64,000 nt of DNA from Zeus faber. Lineage: Eukaryota > Chordata > Actinopteri > Zeiformes > Zeidae. The position numbers were made by a program, and so were the translations under genes. The notes below the pieces were generated by a model. The model ran no database searches and was not told the origin of the DNA. It saw only the letters and a program-made list of their open reading frames with translations. Every line of letters starts with the position of its first letter. Positions within the stretch are counted from its first letter, which is position 1. The stretch covers positions 2,967,201 through 3,031,200 of the forward strand of contig OY482866.1 of assembly GCA_960531495.1 (NCBI GenBank), given 5' to 3'. Below are positions 14,245 through 25,294 of this stretch, piece after piece.

Positions 14245-14430
14245 AACACATTTAGCAGACGCTTTTATCCAAAGCGACTTACAATTGTTCAAACGCCAAT
14301 GGACGCAGCCATCAGGAGCAATGTGTCTTGCTCAAGGACACTACAGCATGCTAGCAGGAGGAGCCTGGGATTGAACCAGCAACCTTTAGATTACTAGACC
14401 GCCTGAGCTACCATCCCCACCTTTGTTACC
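14245..14430 (-). mobile_element. tRNA-derived SINE with L2-type tail (family E, copy 1)
   Basis: On the minus strand: box A GGTAGCTCAGGC (14412-14401), box B GGTTCAATCCC (14377-14367), an unrelated body, then the tail at about 14285-14249, which is identical to the L2 LINE 3' end at 8481-8515. Confidence 0.85.
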
Positions 14431-14503
14431 GGCCCAAAAAATAAAATCAGAGGAAAAGCGTGTAAACAAACACTGAGAAGTATATAGTATATATACCAAA
14501 CAA

Positions 14504-14525
14504 ATATATATATATATATATATAA
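14504..14525. repeat. (TA)n microsatellite
   Basis: Uninterrupted TA run of about 22 bp. Confidence 0.9.
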
Positions 14526-15049
14526 AAGCACCAGTGCTGTCATTGCCGTATACTCAATAGAATATCTACGGTAGATGCTGAGAAAGCAACATCCAGTGAC
14601 GCCTACTAAAAAGTTTACTGTTCAACATTTAGCAAGTGTAATGCACTTTGAAACAAATGTGGAAGATCCATACTTTCAGCCGAAACTGTTGAAAATACTT
14701 GCTCCCTCAAACTGCTGCACCCGAACGCTTCAAGGTGGAACTCCCTTTTCCTGGATGTGGAAAGACTACTCAGAGTAATCAGACACATGGGAGGGGCAGC
14801 CATCAGAACTACAGTATCTGCACAGGCTTAAAGGTTCTGATGTAAGTAAGGATTATGTATGTTTTGTTATTCATCATAATTCATTGGGGTCTAATAATTG
14901 TCACATTTTATACTTAGTACACTATCATTAACCCATTTGATCCAATTAGTCCATTTGGTCCAACCAATTAGTATGCAGCCATTGATTAGTTGAATCAGAT
15001 TAAATGGTATTATGGGGTGATAAAACACAGTATTTTTGTTTTCATCACA

Positions 15050-15960
15050 GGTTCAATCCATCTGAACTTGAATTCCTCGCAGTGTATGCCACTACCATGA
15101 GTCCACTTGCCCAGGCAATCAACATCTTGCTGGCGGAAACAATGTCCAGATCGGATGTCTACTTCCAACAATCAACCTGCTGACCTCCAAACTTTACAGA
15201 ATCAAGTTGCAAATTGAAGTACTGTAAGCCTTTGGTGAATGCATTACAGCTGGGAATAAAGAATCACTTTGGCCATATGTCAGGAGACCCTGAGTTGATC
15301 ACAGCTGCAATTCTTCTTCCTAAATTCTTGAACAATGTGTAAAAACGATGCCACGATCAAAATGGATAAGACAACATGGGATTATTGAGGGAAAAAAAGT
15401 ATTTTGGTGTACATGCTGTACTTTGCAGCTAAACCAAAATTCTGATCAACATGACCAAAACAACATGGCAGAACAGCCCCTGTCTCAAAGAAATCCTTTC
15501 AAAAACTTAGATGGAGGTCATGATATGTTGGGAGAGTTCTACCAATACCATAATTTATATATTCATCCTCCATGTATTTCAGGAATGGAATGCATCAAAG
15601 TGCACATGGAAGAACCCTCCCTGTAGCTAGGTGATGCCACCAGGTCCAGCTCATCAGATGAAGAGGACTTGTTCTCTGCCCTGAAGACATGTGACATACA
15701 AGATAGCTCGAAACAACTGGATGGATACTTGGCCTGTTCAGCAGATCATGTGAAGTACACATGGACTTGCTGAAATCCTTCCCAGCTGTCTGCAAGCTTT
15801 CTGTGAAGCTGAAAACACTTAAGACTATTCAGCATTGAAGGACTTGTCTTCTGCCCAAGACGAGCAGGCTGTATTCTTGCAACTTTGAAAACCAACTCCT
15901 TCTGAAGATAAACCACAAATTATTCAACTTCAATTAATTAAAGTGTCATTAATAATATCA
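15050..15960 (+). pseudogene. hAT-family transposase pseudogene
   Basis: It follows an acceptor-like TTTTCATCACAG. Fragments in shifting frames read FNPSELEFLAVYATTMSPLA, then CKPLVNALQLGIKNHFG and DPELITAAILLPKF (about 15226-15330). An acidic SSSSDEEDLFSAL follows (about 15640). The C-terminal dimerisation block is RLFSIEGLVFCPRRAG followed by NFENQLLLKINHKLFNFN (about 15820-15940). The order fits the C-terminal half of fish Ac/hobo-type transposases. Several stops and frameshifts mean no active enzyme. An open frame at 14575-14778 upstream may be another piece of the same element. Confidence 0.62.
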
Positions 15961-15988
15961 TGGGTCTTTGTTACAAAGCTAAAACACT

Positions 15989-16050
15989 AATACTACTACT
16001 ATTACTACTACTACTACTACTGCTAATAATAATAATAATAATAATAATAT
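15989..16050. repeat. (ACT)n/(AAT)n trinucleotide repeat
   Basis: Tandem ACT units pass into AAT units. Confidence 0.9.
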
Positions 16051-16297
16051 AAATAATGATTTCTAATAAAGTTCCTTCATTTGTGGTGACCTCTTGTTCC
16101 TGTTCAGTGTGATGGAGTTGCCAATGTAAATTCCTTAAGGTGGTGTTCATGCTTTCATCACCAAAAGGGAGGGATGGAATTCACTTTTTAAATGTTTTTT
16201 TTTAGTGTGAAAGTGTTTCTCTGAAAAGCTCAATAATGAATAATATTAATAAACCAGTTACAAAGCAACATATTATTGAGACAGACTGATTTATTAT

Positions 16298-16584
16298 TGT
16301 GGTGTGGGGATGGTCTGGATGAGCAGCCACACCTGACCTGGATCTAGGTGATTGGGTTCAGGGTAGCTGCATACCTGTTGCTCATTGGTTGGTCTAACGA
16401 GCAGCAGGTAAAACCGCCATCCCCACACACACTCAGGCTAGTAGCCCGTGACCTGAAATATTCTATCTGCTCCTGGGCTAATTCCAGCTAGCCCACTCCG
16501 TCTAGACACCCGTCTTCTGTGTCTCTGTGCCGGGTGGCCCTGAAAACATCACTTGGATGGCGTGTGGTGGGCGAAACTGCCACA
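16298..16584 (+). repeat. 5' LTR of TRIM-like element
   Basis: Paired with 17181-17480. It lacks the AATAAA region present in the 3' LTR near 17383. Confidence 0.88.
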
Positions 16585-16585
16585 C

Positions 16586-16603
16586 TGGCACCTGAACAGG
16601 GAC
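16586..16603 (+). promoter_or_regulatory. Primer-binding site, tRNA-Lys-like
   Basis: TGGCACCTGAACAGGGAC, one base after the 5' LTR, closely resembles the 18-nt complement of a lysine tRNA 3' end. Such a tRNA would prime minus-strand DNA. Confidence 0.78.
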
Positions 16604-17180
16604 TCTCCAGAACGGGGAAGGGACACAGAATAGTCGTCCGAAGACGCCCTGGAGTCACCAGTGGGTCAACAGACAGCCCCAGCACCTAGGGTGTCTGGCG
16701 GAGGACCGGGAGAGAAGCAGGCACAGCAACCACCACAGATAACCGCTGGCAGCTAGCTTCTCCGCCCAGGAGCCTCCACCCGAACCATCCAGTAGCCCAG
16801 CATCCAGGCCACCCCTCCAAGCAGCCCCCACGACAGCCAAGACCGGCCACATATTCACCAGCCAACACAGCAGCTTGAGGTCCCACGCTCCAGAAGAGAG
16901 GAGGGGAGTCTGCATCGTCACTCTGGGGGTGGGAAGCCCGGCGACTGTGGTGTTCTGGGGAACCAGGTCCTCTGGAAGGGGACCAGCTAATTTTTTTTTT
17001 GACGTTTGCTTAGGGTATGGGAACCCTGTTTCAGAGTCCGGTGTTTTATTTATTTTAGGTATAGTAACCCTGTGTCAGAGTCTGTATTTTAGGCATTTTT
17101 TTTATTTCCTGTTCTCTGCTTGGTCGGGGGGTAGGCTTTGGCCAGGAACTCTCCTTGGCCTCAATTTGGTGTTGGGGGTA

Positions 17181-17480
17181 TGTGGTGTAGGGATGGTCTG
17201 GTTGAGCAGCCACACCTGACCTGAATCTAGGTGATTGGGATCAGGGTGGCTGCATACCTGTTGCTCATTGTTTGGTCTAACGAGCAGCAGATAAAACCGC
17301 CATCCCCACACACAAGGATAAGAGCCTGTGTAATGACATGTTCTAGCTGCTCCTGGGCTAATTCCAGCTAGCCTACGCTCTACAATAAACTGGGGTTTAC
17401 AACCCACGTCTTCTGTGTCTCTGTGCCGGAGGGTCCTGAAAACGCCACTTGGGTGGCGTGTGGTACGAGAAACTGCCACA
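17181..17480 (+). repeat. 3' LTR of TRIM-like element
   Basis: Starts TGTGGTGTAG, has GATAAAACC as a weak TATA-like box and AATAAA near 17383, and ends TGCCACA just before the ATTAT duplication. Confidence 0.88.
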
Positions 17481-17859
17481 ATTATAAAGTTCCATTAGTT
17501 GTGATTGTGTCATGTTATGAACAACCAGAATATAATCAGAGCAAAAATAAATGAAACTAATACCAAAAAAATTAAGCTCATGTTTTTTCCCTATGGCATC
17601 TACTTCCATTTTTACTTTTGATACTTAAATAAATTAAATACCACATATTTACTTTTCATACTTAAGCACATTTAATATCAGCTACTTTTAGACTTTTACT
17701 CAAGTAGCATTCTAATGAGTGACTTCCACTTTTACCAGAATAGTTTTTCGTAAGATATCTCAAGTATGGCTTTCCAGTACTTTTTCCACCACTGCTTAGC
17801 ACACCAAAATTATGTCTGTATCGTACTAGGACCTGAATTCATGTTGCACAGCCTTTCAG

Positions 17860-18045
17860 AAGAAGAAGGAGAATCTTTAATTATCACAAAACACACAGGC
17901 TTCGGATAGTGGCCGGTGAAATGGGTCCTCTGCATTTAACCCATCCGGGCTTGTCCTTCCTCCGGGGGGGCAGCCAGGAGCAGTGGGCAGCATTCAATGA
18001 TGTGCCCAGGGACCTGGTTCCATATGTCCATCGCTGGTGCAACAG
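17860..18045 (-). mobile_element. Partial SINE related to 3441-3864
   Basis: Minus-strand match to 3640-3775 (TGCTGCCCACTGCTCCTGGC and GGGTTAAATGCAGAGGA segments). It ends in a CTTCTTC-type tail at 17862. The tRNA-like head is absent. Confidence 0.65.
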
Positions 18046-18087
18046 TATACTAATGGTGGCTTTGTGTGGATTTGTGAATGAATGAAT

Positions 18088-18490
18088 GAAGTCACTGAAA
18101 AAGACCCCTCCCCCGTATCAATGAGTCACTGGACAGGATTGGGGGATCTGTTTGGTGAGTTGGGGCTCAAGTTACACCCAGTAAAGTGTAAGCTGCTGCA
18201 GAAAGAGCTCTCCTTCCTCGGCCATCATGTGAGTGGTGAGGGGGTGACCACCCAAGAGGGAAAAGTTGCTGCAGTCTGGGACTGGCTCATCCCCAGAAAT
18301 CTGTCTGAGCTGCCGTCCTTCCTTGGTCTAGCCTTCAATCATCGTTAGTTCATCCAGGGGTTCCCAACCATGGCATCACCCCTTCACCAGCTGATGAGAA
18401 AGGATGCCTGATACCACTGGGGCCCAGACCAGCAACAGACATAAGATGCCCTCAAAGACTCCCTGTGCTAGGCTCCAATCATAGGACCTT
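18088..18490 (+). pseudogene. Gypsy-type pol fragment (RT/RNase H junction)
   Basis: Translates to GLKLHPVKCKLLQKELSFLG, then EGKVAAVWDWLIPRNLSEL and SFLGLAFNHR. After a stop it continues with broken sequence resembling the start of RNase H. This is the thumb/connection part of a gypsy-type LTR retrotransposon. No LTRs are attached. Confidence 0.75.
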
Positions 18491-18635
18491 TTTCAAGCCA
18501 GACGCAAATGTCGGATAAAAAATGGTAAATTACCGTCAATTTAAAAATATAGATAAACTGTACAAAAAACAGTAATTACCTTTACCATAATTAACATCCA
18601 TTACTGTAATTTTACAATAAATCTAGACACTGGGG

Positions 18636-18915
18636 GTGCACAAGCCAGTGTATCATCAGTGCCGATCCCAAGCCCGGATGAATAGAGACGGGAATGAAAA
18701 ACCATGCCAAATCAAACATGCGGACAACAAATCTGATTCGGTCGAGGCCCAGATTAACAACGACTGCCAACAGGGTCCCAGTGGAAATTGTGCAACTGTC
18801 GGCCGAAGAAGAAGAAGAGGGGGAAGGCGAGTCCAGAGACAGCAGGAGGGGAAGAAGGGTAGGAGAGTAGAGTTAAGAGTAGGAACTTTGAATGTCCATC
18901 CTGTAGACCTTCCCC
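18636..18915 (+). pseudogene. RTE-like LINE 5' fragment
   Basis: Reads HKPVYHQCRSQARMNRDGNE, then an Arg/Gly-rich stretch, then LRVGTLNV, where an endonuclease would begin. Only the leader remains. Assignment rests on resemblance to fish RTE elements. Confidence 0.45.
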
Positions 18916-18949
18916 TTCACTCTTCCACACACTAATCATTTAAATTCCC

Positions 18950-19167
18950 TAAGAGGAAGAAACCCCCTCTGTTATGTTGCCCCTCAGTCGCTGTTTCAAT
19001 ATACATGTCTGGACCTCCCTGAGTGTTCCTTCTGTATAAAAGTGATTGTTCATGAAATATGTCAGAACTTATGATAAAGCACTGTGTCTAAATTTCTCAT
19101 TTTATTCTACAGAATAAATCCATTAATTGAACCCAGTTCCGTTCTTGGTAGCCAGGTTAATCTCACC
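18950..19167 (+). repeat. Diverged LTR of family C (ERV-type)
   Basis: Has TATA box CTGTATAAAAG near 19032, polyadenylation region CTACAGAATAAATC near 19111, and a terminal TTCTTGG...GGTTAATCTCAC matching the family C end. Confidence 0.5.
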
Positions 19168-19204
19168 AGATCCGCATTGAAAATTGCACAGCAATATATA
19201 CAGT

Positions 19205-19330
19205 ATATATATATATATTATTATTATTTTTATTTTTTGTAGCAGCCCCAGCAGCAGCAGCAGGAACCCCCCCCCCAAAAAAATAAAAAATAAAAATAAA
19301 AATTACATAAAAGTTATGCTATTGAATTAA
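19205..19330. other. Low-complexity AT-rich block
   Basis: TA, TTA, CAGCAG and A-rich runs. No gene. Confidence 0.6.
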
Positions 19331-19458
19331 AACTTAATGCCTGTAGCAACATTCTGAAAATATTTCATTATACAAATTAAAAAATACGCCACCGCTCAGA
19401 TTATTTTTTAAATGTATTATTATTCGTAACATAACATGCCAATTATGTTGTTCAGCAA

Positions 19459-19900
19459 TGTGAGGGAAAAATGATTACGATCAACTATTTTGAATGAGGA
19501 CAAAGGCCTCTACCTCCAAAAGGGGGTTTTAAAACATTTGTGTCTGTCCCCCAGGAACCCCCCCAGAGTTATGTTAAGAGAAATGTTCTGCTCCTACAAT
19601 GTCAATTCCAATATGAAAGAAACCGATCAAACTTGGCCTGTTTACCTTCTATAGAGATGAGGGACACTTGACAGGGAAGCACCCAGGAAGACAGTTGGGG
19701 GGGGGGGGCAGACTCGTCGGAGACCTCTAACCCAAACCACACCCTGTTTCTTCTGTATAAAGCCTCCTGCCTTTCTCTGTGATATCAGATTGATCCGAGC
19801 GCTGCTTTGGAGCAGTACTGAACCTTTCTTTTTTCTGCAGAATAAATGATCTTGGATATTCTCAGTTTTGTCTTCTTGTAGCGGGCAGATTAACCTCACC
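19459..19900 (+). repeat. Solo LTR, family C (ERV-type)
   Basis: Homologous along its length to the ERV LTRs at 29561-29975 and 40407-40825. It starts TGTGAGGG and ends AACCTCAC, with TATA box TGTATAAAGCC and GCAGAATAAATG. It carries an extra G-run (about 19697-19708). No internal retroviral sequence is attached. Confidence 0.8.
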
Positions 19901-20524
19901 GATCATTGCGGAAGAATTTCCTTCACAGCAATCTCCAAAATGGATAAGTATTTACACAACATTCAAATTATTTTGTTCAGCAATATGTAAAATGTTTTTG
20001 CTGTGGGAACAGCTTTGGTTTTCTGCCCATAAAAAAGTGATATGGCCTTTTTTCCATTAAATATGAATGAAAACATAATATCAAACTATCCAAGATTCAA
20101 ATAATACACACACACACACGCACGCACGATAAAAAAAAACCAATATACATAACAAAAAAATAAATAATATATAAAATATATTTTAAATAAAGCAGACTGA
20201 ACCTATTAGCCAACAATCTCATAGCCAAATTAACAAATTCATCTGGAATGGCTTGTAGAACACACTTGGTTAAACTTTTGAACTGTCTGTGTATGAAAGA
20301 GAGACTTATGTGTGTGTGTGTTGTTTTCTACTCTCTCCATTCAACGTCTGCAATGTTTGTGATCAATGAAAGAACCTTGGGATTGATTGACTGCTGTTTT
20401 TTAGATTCTTTCTTCTCCACTTTGGTCCCCTTGTCTGGATTTATCTTGAAAAGGCACAAAGAAGGAAGTACACTTGAATGTAGTGCTATAAACAATTATT
20501 TTAATAATCAAAAATTATATGGAT
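19901..20524. other. No gene recognised
   Basis: AT-rich with a small CA run near 20106. TTGTTCAGCAAT at about 19975 repeats the sequence just before the solo LTR. Confidence 0.35.
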
Positions 20525-20529
20525 GATAC

Positions 20530-20880
20530 TGTTAGGGGGTATGCTGAGTGAACCCAGGTGCAGAGAACAAGGCAGAGGCGAGGTGGCAAAAATAGAGGTT
20601 TTACTCAAAACAAGTACAAAACTGGGCAAAAACAAATAAGAAGTCTCGGGAGCTTGGAACAAGAGCGTTGTCATGAGGTTAGACAAACTCAAGACTGAGC
20701 GCCCGAGGACACAAACGACAGGGTCTAAATAGGGACGACCAAACGAGACACAGGTGAAACATATCATCTAATGAGGCAGGGTAATCAGGAACAGAAATAG
20801 GTGAAGCAGAGCAACCTTGAAAAGGCAGTACTGGCGGCCTCTAGTGGCTGATGCTGGTAGGACCCGGGCGAACCCTGACA
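20530..20880 (-). repeat. 3' LTR of the chromovirus
   Basis: TGTCAGGG...CCTAACA on the sense strand. The pol stop codon lies inside it. Confidence 0.95.
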
Positions 20881-23800
20881 GGACCCCCCCGTCTAGGAAC
20901 GGCTCCCGACGTTCCTCCAGGGAGTGTCGGGTGGCGACGGCGGAAATACTGGATCAGGGAGGGGTCCAGGATATCCCGGGCCGGAACCCAGGAGCGCTCC
21001 TCCGGCCCGTAACCCTCCCAGTCCACCAGGTATTGCAGGGCCCCGCGGACCCGGCGGGAGTCCAGGAGCCGGCGGACCGTGTAGGCGGGCTGACCGTCGA
21101 TGATGCGAGGCGCCGGAGGAGGCCTCGTGGTGGGCGCCAAGGTGCTGGTGACCACCGGTCGGAGCCGCGACACGTGGAAGGTGGGGTTTATCCTCATGGA
21201 CCTGGGGAGCAGAAGACGGTATGCGGCAGGATTGACCCGCCACACGATCTTGAAGGGCCCAACATACCGTGGCGCGAGCTTGCGTGATTCCACCCGTAAT
21301 GGAAGGTCCCTGGTGGACAGCCAGACCCTCTGGCCCGGACGGAGCATAGGCGCTGGTCTGCGCCGTCGGTTGGCCTGGATCTGCTGCTGCCGGGATGTCC
21401 TCAGCAGGGCCTGACGAGCCCTCTGCCAGGTCCGTCGGCACCGCTGGATGAACCGCTGGGCTGACGGCACTCCCACCTCCGCCTCCTGCTCCTGAAACAG
21501 AGGAGGTACGTACCCGAACTGGCACTCAAACGGGGACATGCCAGTGGAAGAGCAGCGCAGAGTGTTGTGAGCGTATTCCGCCCACCCTAGATGGTCGCTC
21601 CAGGAGGCAGAGTTGGGGGACACGAGGCACCTCAGTGTTGTCTCCAGGTCCTGGTTGACCCGCTCCGTCTGGCCATTGGATTGCGGGTGGAAACCGGAGG
21701 ACAGGCTGACGGAGGCGCCGAGGAGCTGGTGGAATGCTTTCCAGAACCGGGATGCAAACTGCGGACCGCGGTCTGACACCACGTCCAGGGGCAGGCCGAA
21801 CACCCTGAAAACGTGCTGCACCATGAGCTCAGCAGTCTCCAGAGCTGAGGGGAGCTTGGGCAGAGGAATAAAGCGGCAAGCCTTGGAGAACCGGTCTACA
21901 ACGACAAAGATGACAGTGTGGCCCCGAGACGGTGGAAGGCCGGTGATGAAGTCCACTGAGAGGTGTGACCAGGGCCGACTGGGGATGGGAAGGGGATGCA
22001 GCAGCCCCATGGGACGTGACCGGGGGTTCTTGTTCTGGGTGCAGATGGTGCAGGCAGCGACGAAGGACCGGACGTCCTGCTCCATGGTAGGCCACCAGAA
22101 ACGCCTGCGGAGGAACTCGAGGGTCCTGGAGATCCCCGGGTGGCCAGTGAGGCGGGATGAATGCCCCCATTGCAGGACTTGTGATCGGACAGCCTTCGGG
22201 ACAAACAGGTGACCCGGGGGCCCGTTGCCGGGATCCGCCTCCCTCCTTTGGGCCTGCCGGACCTGCGTCTCGATTCCCCAGCGGACCGGAGCCAAGATGC
22301 AGGAGCTCTGGAGAATGGGCTCGGGGAGTTCAACCAGCTCAGGAGGGTCAAACTGTCTGGAGAGAGCGTCGGGCTTGAGGTTCTTGGACCCGGGACGATA
22401 CGACAGGATGAAGTTGAACCGATTGAAGAACAAGGCCCATCGGGCTTGACGGGAGTTGAGGCGTTTGGCCTCCTGAATGTATGTCAGGTTCTTGTGGTCG
22501 GTCCAGACGACAAATGGGTGTAGGGCCCCCTCCAGCCAGTGCCGCCACTCCTCCAACGCCAGTTTGACTGCCAGTAGCTCCCGGTTCCCTATGTCATAGT
22601 TCCGTTCCGCTGGGGTGAGGCGACGGGAGAAGAAAGCACATGGATGGAGCTTCCTATCGTGAGTCCTTTGGGACAAAACGGCCCCCATTCCCACATCGGA
22701 AGCATCCACCTCCACCATGAAGGGTAGGGTAGGCTCTGGTGTGGCCAGGACAGGGGCAGCGGTGAACCGCATCTTGAGAGCCCTGAATGCCCCCTCAGCC
22801 TCCGCAGTCCAGGCGAAGCGGGCTGTGGATGTCCTAGTGAGGGCGGTGAGGGGAGCTGCCACCGTGCTAAAACCCCGAATGAATCGCCTGTAAAAATTGG
22901 CAAACCCGAGGAAGCGCTGCACCTGTTTGACCGAGGTGGGTGGTGGCCAGTCCCGGACGGCCTCGGTCTTGGCAGGATCCATCTGGACGTGACCCTCGGT
23001 GATGACGAACCCCAGGAACTGAACGGTGGTGGCGTGGAACTCACTCTTCTCCAGCTTTACATAGAGGCCATTGGCGAGCGGGCGGTGAAGGACCTGTCTC
23101 ACATGCTGTATGTGTTCGGGAAGGGTCCTGGAGAAGATGAGGATGTCATCGATGTAGACGAACACGGAGCGGTTGAGAAACTCACGGAGGACGTCGTTTA
23201 CAAAGGCCTGGAAGACAGCGGGAGCATTGGCCAATCCAAAAGGCATGACCAGGTATTCATAATGGCCGGTAGGTGTGTTGAAGGCGGTCTTCCACTCATC
23301 CCCCTCGCGGACGCGGACGAGATTGTATGCGTTTCGAAGATCGAGTTTGGTGAAGATGGTGGCGCCTTGCAGTTGCTCGAAAGATGTGGACATGAGAGGA
23401 AGGGGGTAGCGATTCTTGACCGTGATCTTGTTCAGACCACGGTAATCAATGCAGGGACGCAGGCCGCCATCCTTCTTACCCACGAAGAAAAACCCTGCGC
23501 CCGCCGGGGAGGTAGAAGGGCGGATGAACCCTGAGGTGAGCGCCCCCCGGATGTACTCCTCCATGGCTGTAGTCTCAGGGGCAGAGAGAGAGAAGAGACG
23601 TCCTCGAGGAGGGCAGGTGCCAGGCAGAAGGTCGATGGCGCAGTCATAGGACCGATGGGGAGGAAGCGTGGTGGCCCGTCTCTTGCTGAAGACCTCCCTC
23701 AGATCGGCATACTCGTGGGGCACTCGTGAAAACTCGGGATGGATGGGACCTTGAATACGGACTGGAGCCAGGACACGGACAGGAACTCCGGAGTGGGCAG

Positions 23801-24325
23801 GGGCTTGGGAAGGGGCCCGAGCTTGGACACGGACTGGAGACTCGAGAGGGTGAGAAGACGGACTAGAACGAAGACAGGTGGTGTGGCAGGAAGGGCCCCA
23901 TTCAGTGAAACGCCCGGAGGCCCAGTCCAGATGTGGGTTGTGACGGGCTAGCCATGGGTAGCCCAGGACCAGTGGAAACTCAGGAGAGTGGATGAGGTGG
24001 AGCTGGATTACCTCTGAATGTTTTCCCTCCAGTGACAGCCAAAGTGGGGCGGTGAGATGGCACACGCTACCGGAACCCAGTGGTCTTCCATCCAGGGCTG
24101 TCACCGTGAGAGGATGCTCTAGAGGTGCCAGAGGGAGCTTTAGGGCTTTTGCTAGCCCTACATCCAGGAAGCTTCCTGCAGCGCCGGAATCCACCATAGC
24201 TGCGAGGGAGTGATGTTGATCTCCCCAGGCGAGGGAGGCAGCCAGCAGGACCCTGGTCGCCTCGAGCTCGGGAGAGAAGGTTGGCCTCGTCGCAGTTCTC
24301 CCTACCCTGGACGAGAGTTGGCTTT
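20841..24325 (-). CDS. pol: Chromovirus pol: PR-RT-RNase H-IN-chromodomain
   Basis: Continuous frame, entered by a -1 shift from gag near 24329-24323; the first internal Met is at 24197. Protease: [37 protein letters not shown] and the catalytic YIDD. RNase H: the [28 protein letters not shown] and WTDHKNL blocks carry the D-E-D set. Integrase: an H-H-C-C zinc module ([11 protein letters not shown]... then C..C), [21 protein letters not shown] and [13 protein letters not shown] give D-D-E. C-terminus: a chromodomain ([20 protein letters not shown], then [14 protein letters not shown]). All key residues are visible. It makes and integrates element DNA, and the chromodomain probably guides it to marked chromatin. 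Confidence 0.95.
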
Positions 24326-25291
24326 TCCCGAGAGCTCAGGGCAGGAAGAACGGAAATGCCCCGGGATCCCACAGTACAAGCAGCAGCGCTCTCTCATCCG
24401 CCGGTCACGTTCGGACCGAGAGAGCCGTGTGCTGCCTACTTGCATCGGCTCCTCCCTTGATGCTGGAGGCGCGCTCGGGATAGCCAGGAGATGCTCGGGA
24501 GGCCTCGTCCCCAGAGCCGCTCTGCGCACTGGTATTGGTGAAGCGGGGAAAACGCGTTCCCCTTGTCTCTCCCGGAGGCGGTTGTCCACCCGAATCGCTG
24601 CATCGATGAGCGTGTCCAGGTCCTCCTGCGCCTCCCGGGATGCCAGCTCGTCCTTGACCCCCTCATTGAGGCCCTCCTGGAAGGCCGCGATGAGTGCCTC
24701 GCTGTTCCATCCAGACGCCACGGCGAGGGTGCGGAATGCGATGGCGTAGTCCGCCACGCTCTGTCCCCCCTGGCGGAGCCGGAGGAGCCATGTCGACGCC
24801 TCCCTCCCACTGACTGAGTGGTCGAACACTCAGCGCATCTCCCCGGCAAAAGCCTGGTAGCTGGAGCAGGCCGGGGTTTGCCGATTCCAGATGGCTGTGG
24901 CCCAGGAGAGTGCTTTGCCGGTGAGTAGCGTGACCGCGTATGCCACCTTTGAGCGCTGGGTGGGAAACTGTGACGGCTGGAGCTCGAAAGCCAGGGAGCA
25001 TTGTGTCAGAAAGCCACGACAGCCCCCTGGGTTACCGTCGTACCTCTCTGGCGCCGGCAGTCGTGGTTCGCCGTGCTCTGGAGGACGCGGGTCCATGGGA
25101 GGCAGCGCTGGCGCAGGGGCCATAGGTGGAGCCTGTGCCTGGCTCTGCTGGACGGCCTGGGCAAGCGACTGCAGGTTGTCCAGGACTTGTTGGAGAACCC
25201 GCTCGTGTCGGCCAATCGCAGCCCCTTGGTTCGTCAAGGCCACCCGCAGGCTCTCCACCTCTGGAGGCTGGCTCTCTGCTGGGTCCATGTT
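24302..25291 (-). pseudogene. gag: Chromovirus gag with one in-frame stop
   Basis: The likely start is MDPAESQPPEVESLRVALTN at about 25289, about 18 nt after the 5' LTR. A leucine/glutamine-rich coiled region follows, then a capsid-like segment. A TGA at 24832-24830 interrupts one frame between SSYQAFAGEMR and VFDHSVSGREAS, and could be a CGA-to-TGA change. The frame continues to a nucleocapsid knuckle CLYCGIPGHFRSSC and stops with TAG at 24304-24302. It resembles the sushi gag family from which the mammalian PEG10/RTL genes derive. With the stop, full-length Gag would need readthrough or help in trans. Confidence 0.9.
24323..24329 (-). promoter_or_regulatory. -1 ribosomal frameshift heptamer GGGAAAA
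   Basis: In the gag frame the codons read TCG-GGA-AAA, so G GGA AAA fits the X XXY YYZ slippery pattern. The pol frame is -1 relative to gag and open here, and the gag stop lies about 20 nt downstream. A downstream RNA structure was not checked. Confidence 0.75.
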
Positions 25292-25294
25292 GTG

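Larger units (their letters stand above)
16298..17480 (+). mobile_element. Complete non-autonomous LTR retrotransposon (TRIM-like)
   Basis: Two LTRs (16298-16584 and 17181-17480), each TGTGGTG...TGCCACA, enclose 596 bp without recognisable gag or pol. The target duplication ATTAT occupies 16293-16297 and 17481-17485. A primer-binding site lies one base inside the 5' LTR, and a G-rich polypurine-like tract (TTGGTGTTGGGGGTA) abuts the 3' LTR. The LTRs have diverged clearly (roughly a tenth of sites plus indels), so the insertion is not recent. It needs enzymes in trans. Confidence 0.88.
14150..17794 (+). mobile_element. Decayed hAT DNA transposon with nested SINE and LTR element
   Basis: It begins CAGTGGT and ends ACCACTG, with imperfect terminal inverted repeats. 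It is flanked by the 8-bp duplication CTTAGAAC (14142-14149) / CTTAGCAC (17795-17802), the length expected for hAT. The uninterrupted target reads CTTAGGAC at 58189-58196 in another family B copy. It contains hAT transposase remnants at 15050-15960, a SINE at about 14245-14430 and a complete non-autonomous LTR element at 16298-17480. The subterminal ACTTTTTCCACCACTG is common in fish hAT elements. Confidence 0.82.

Noticed and set aside
15348-15626. 92-residue plus-strand ORF
   Set aside because: Falls between hAT transposase blocks but matches none of them; probably a chance frame in decayed DNA.
17102-17479. 125-residue minus-strand ORF
   Set aside because: Lies across the 3' LTR of the TRIM-like element with no domain; chance frame.
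20893-24372. Many 60-200-codon frames on both strands
   Set aside because: Shadows of the GC-rich chromovirus pol, which has a single coherent 1118-codon frame with all domains.
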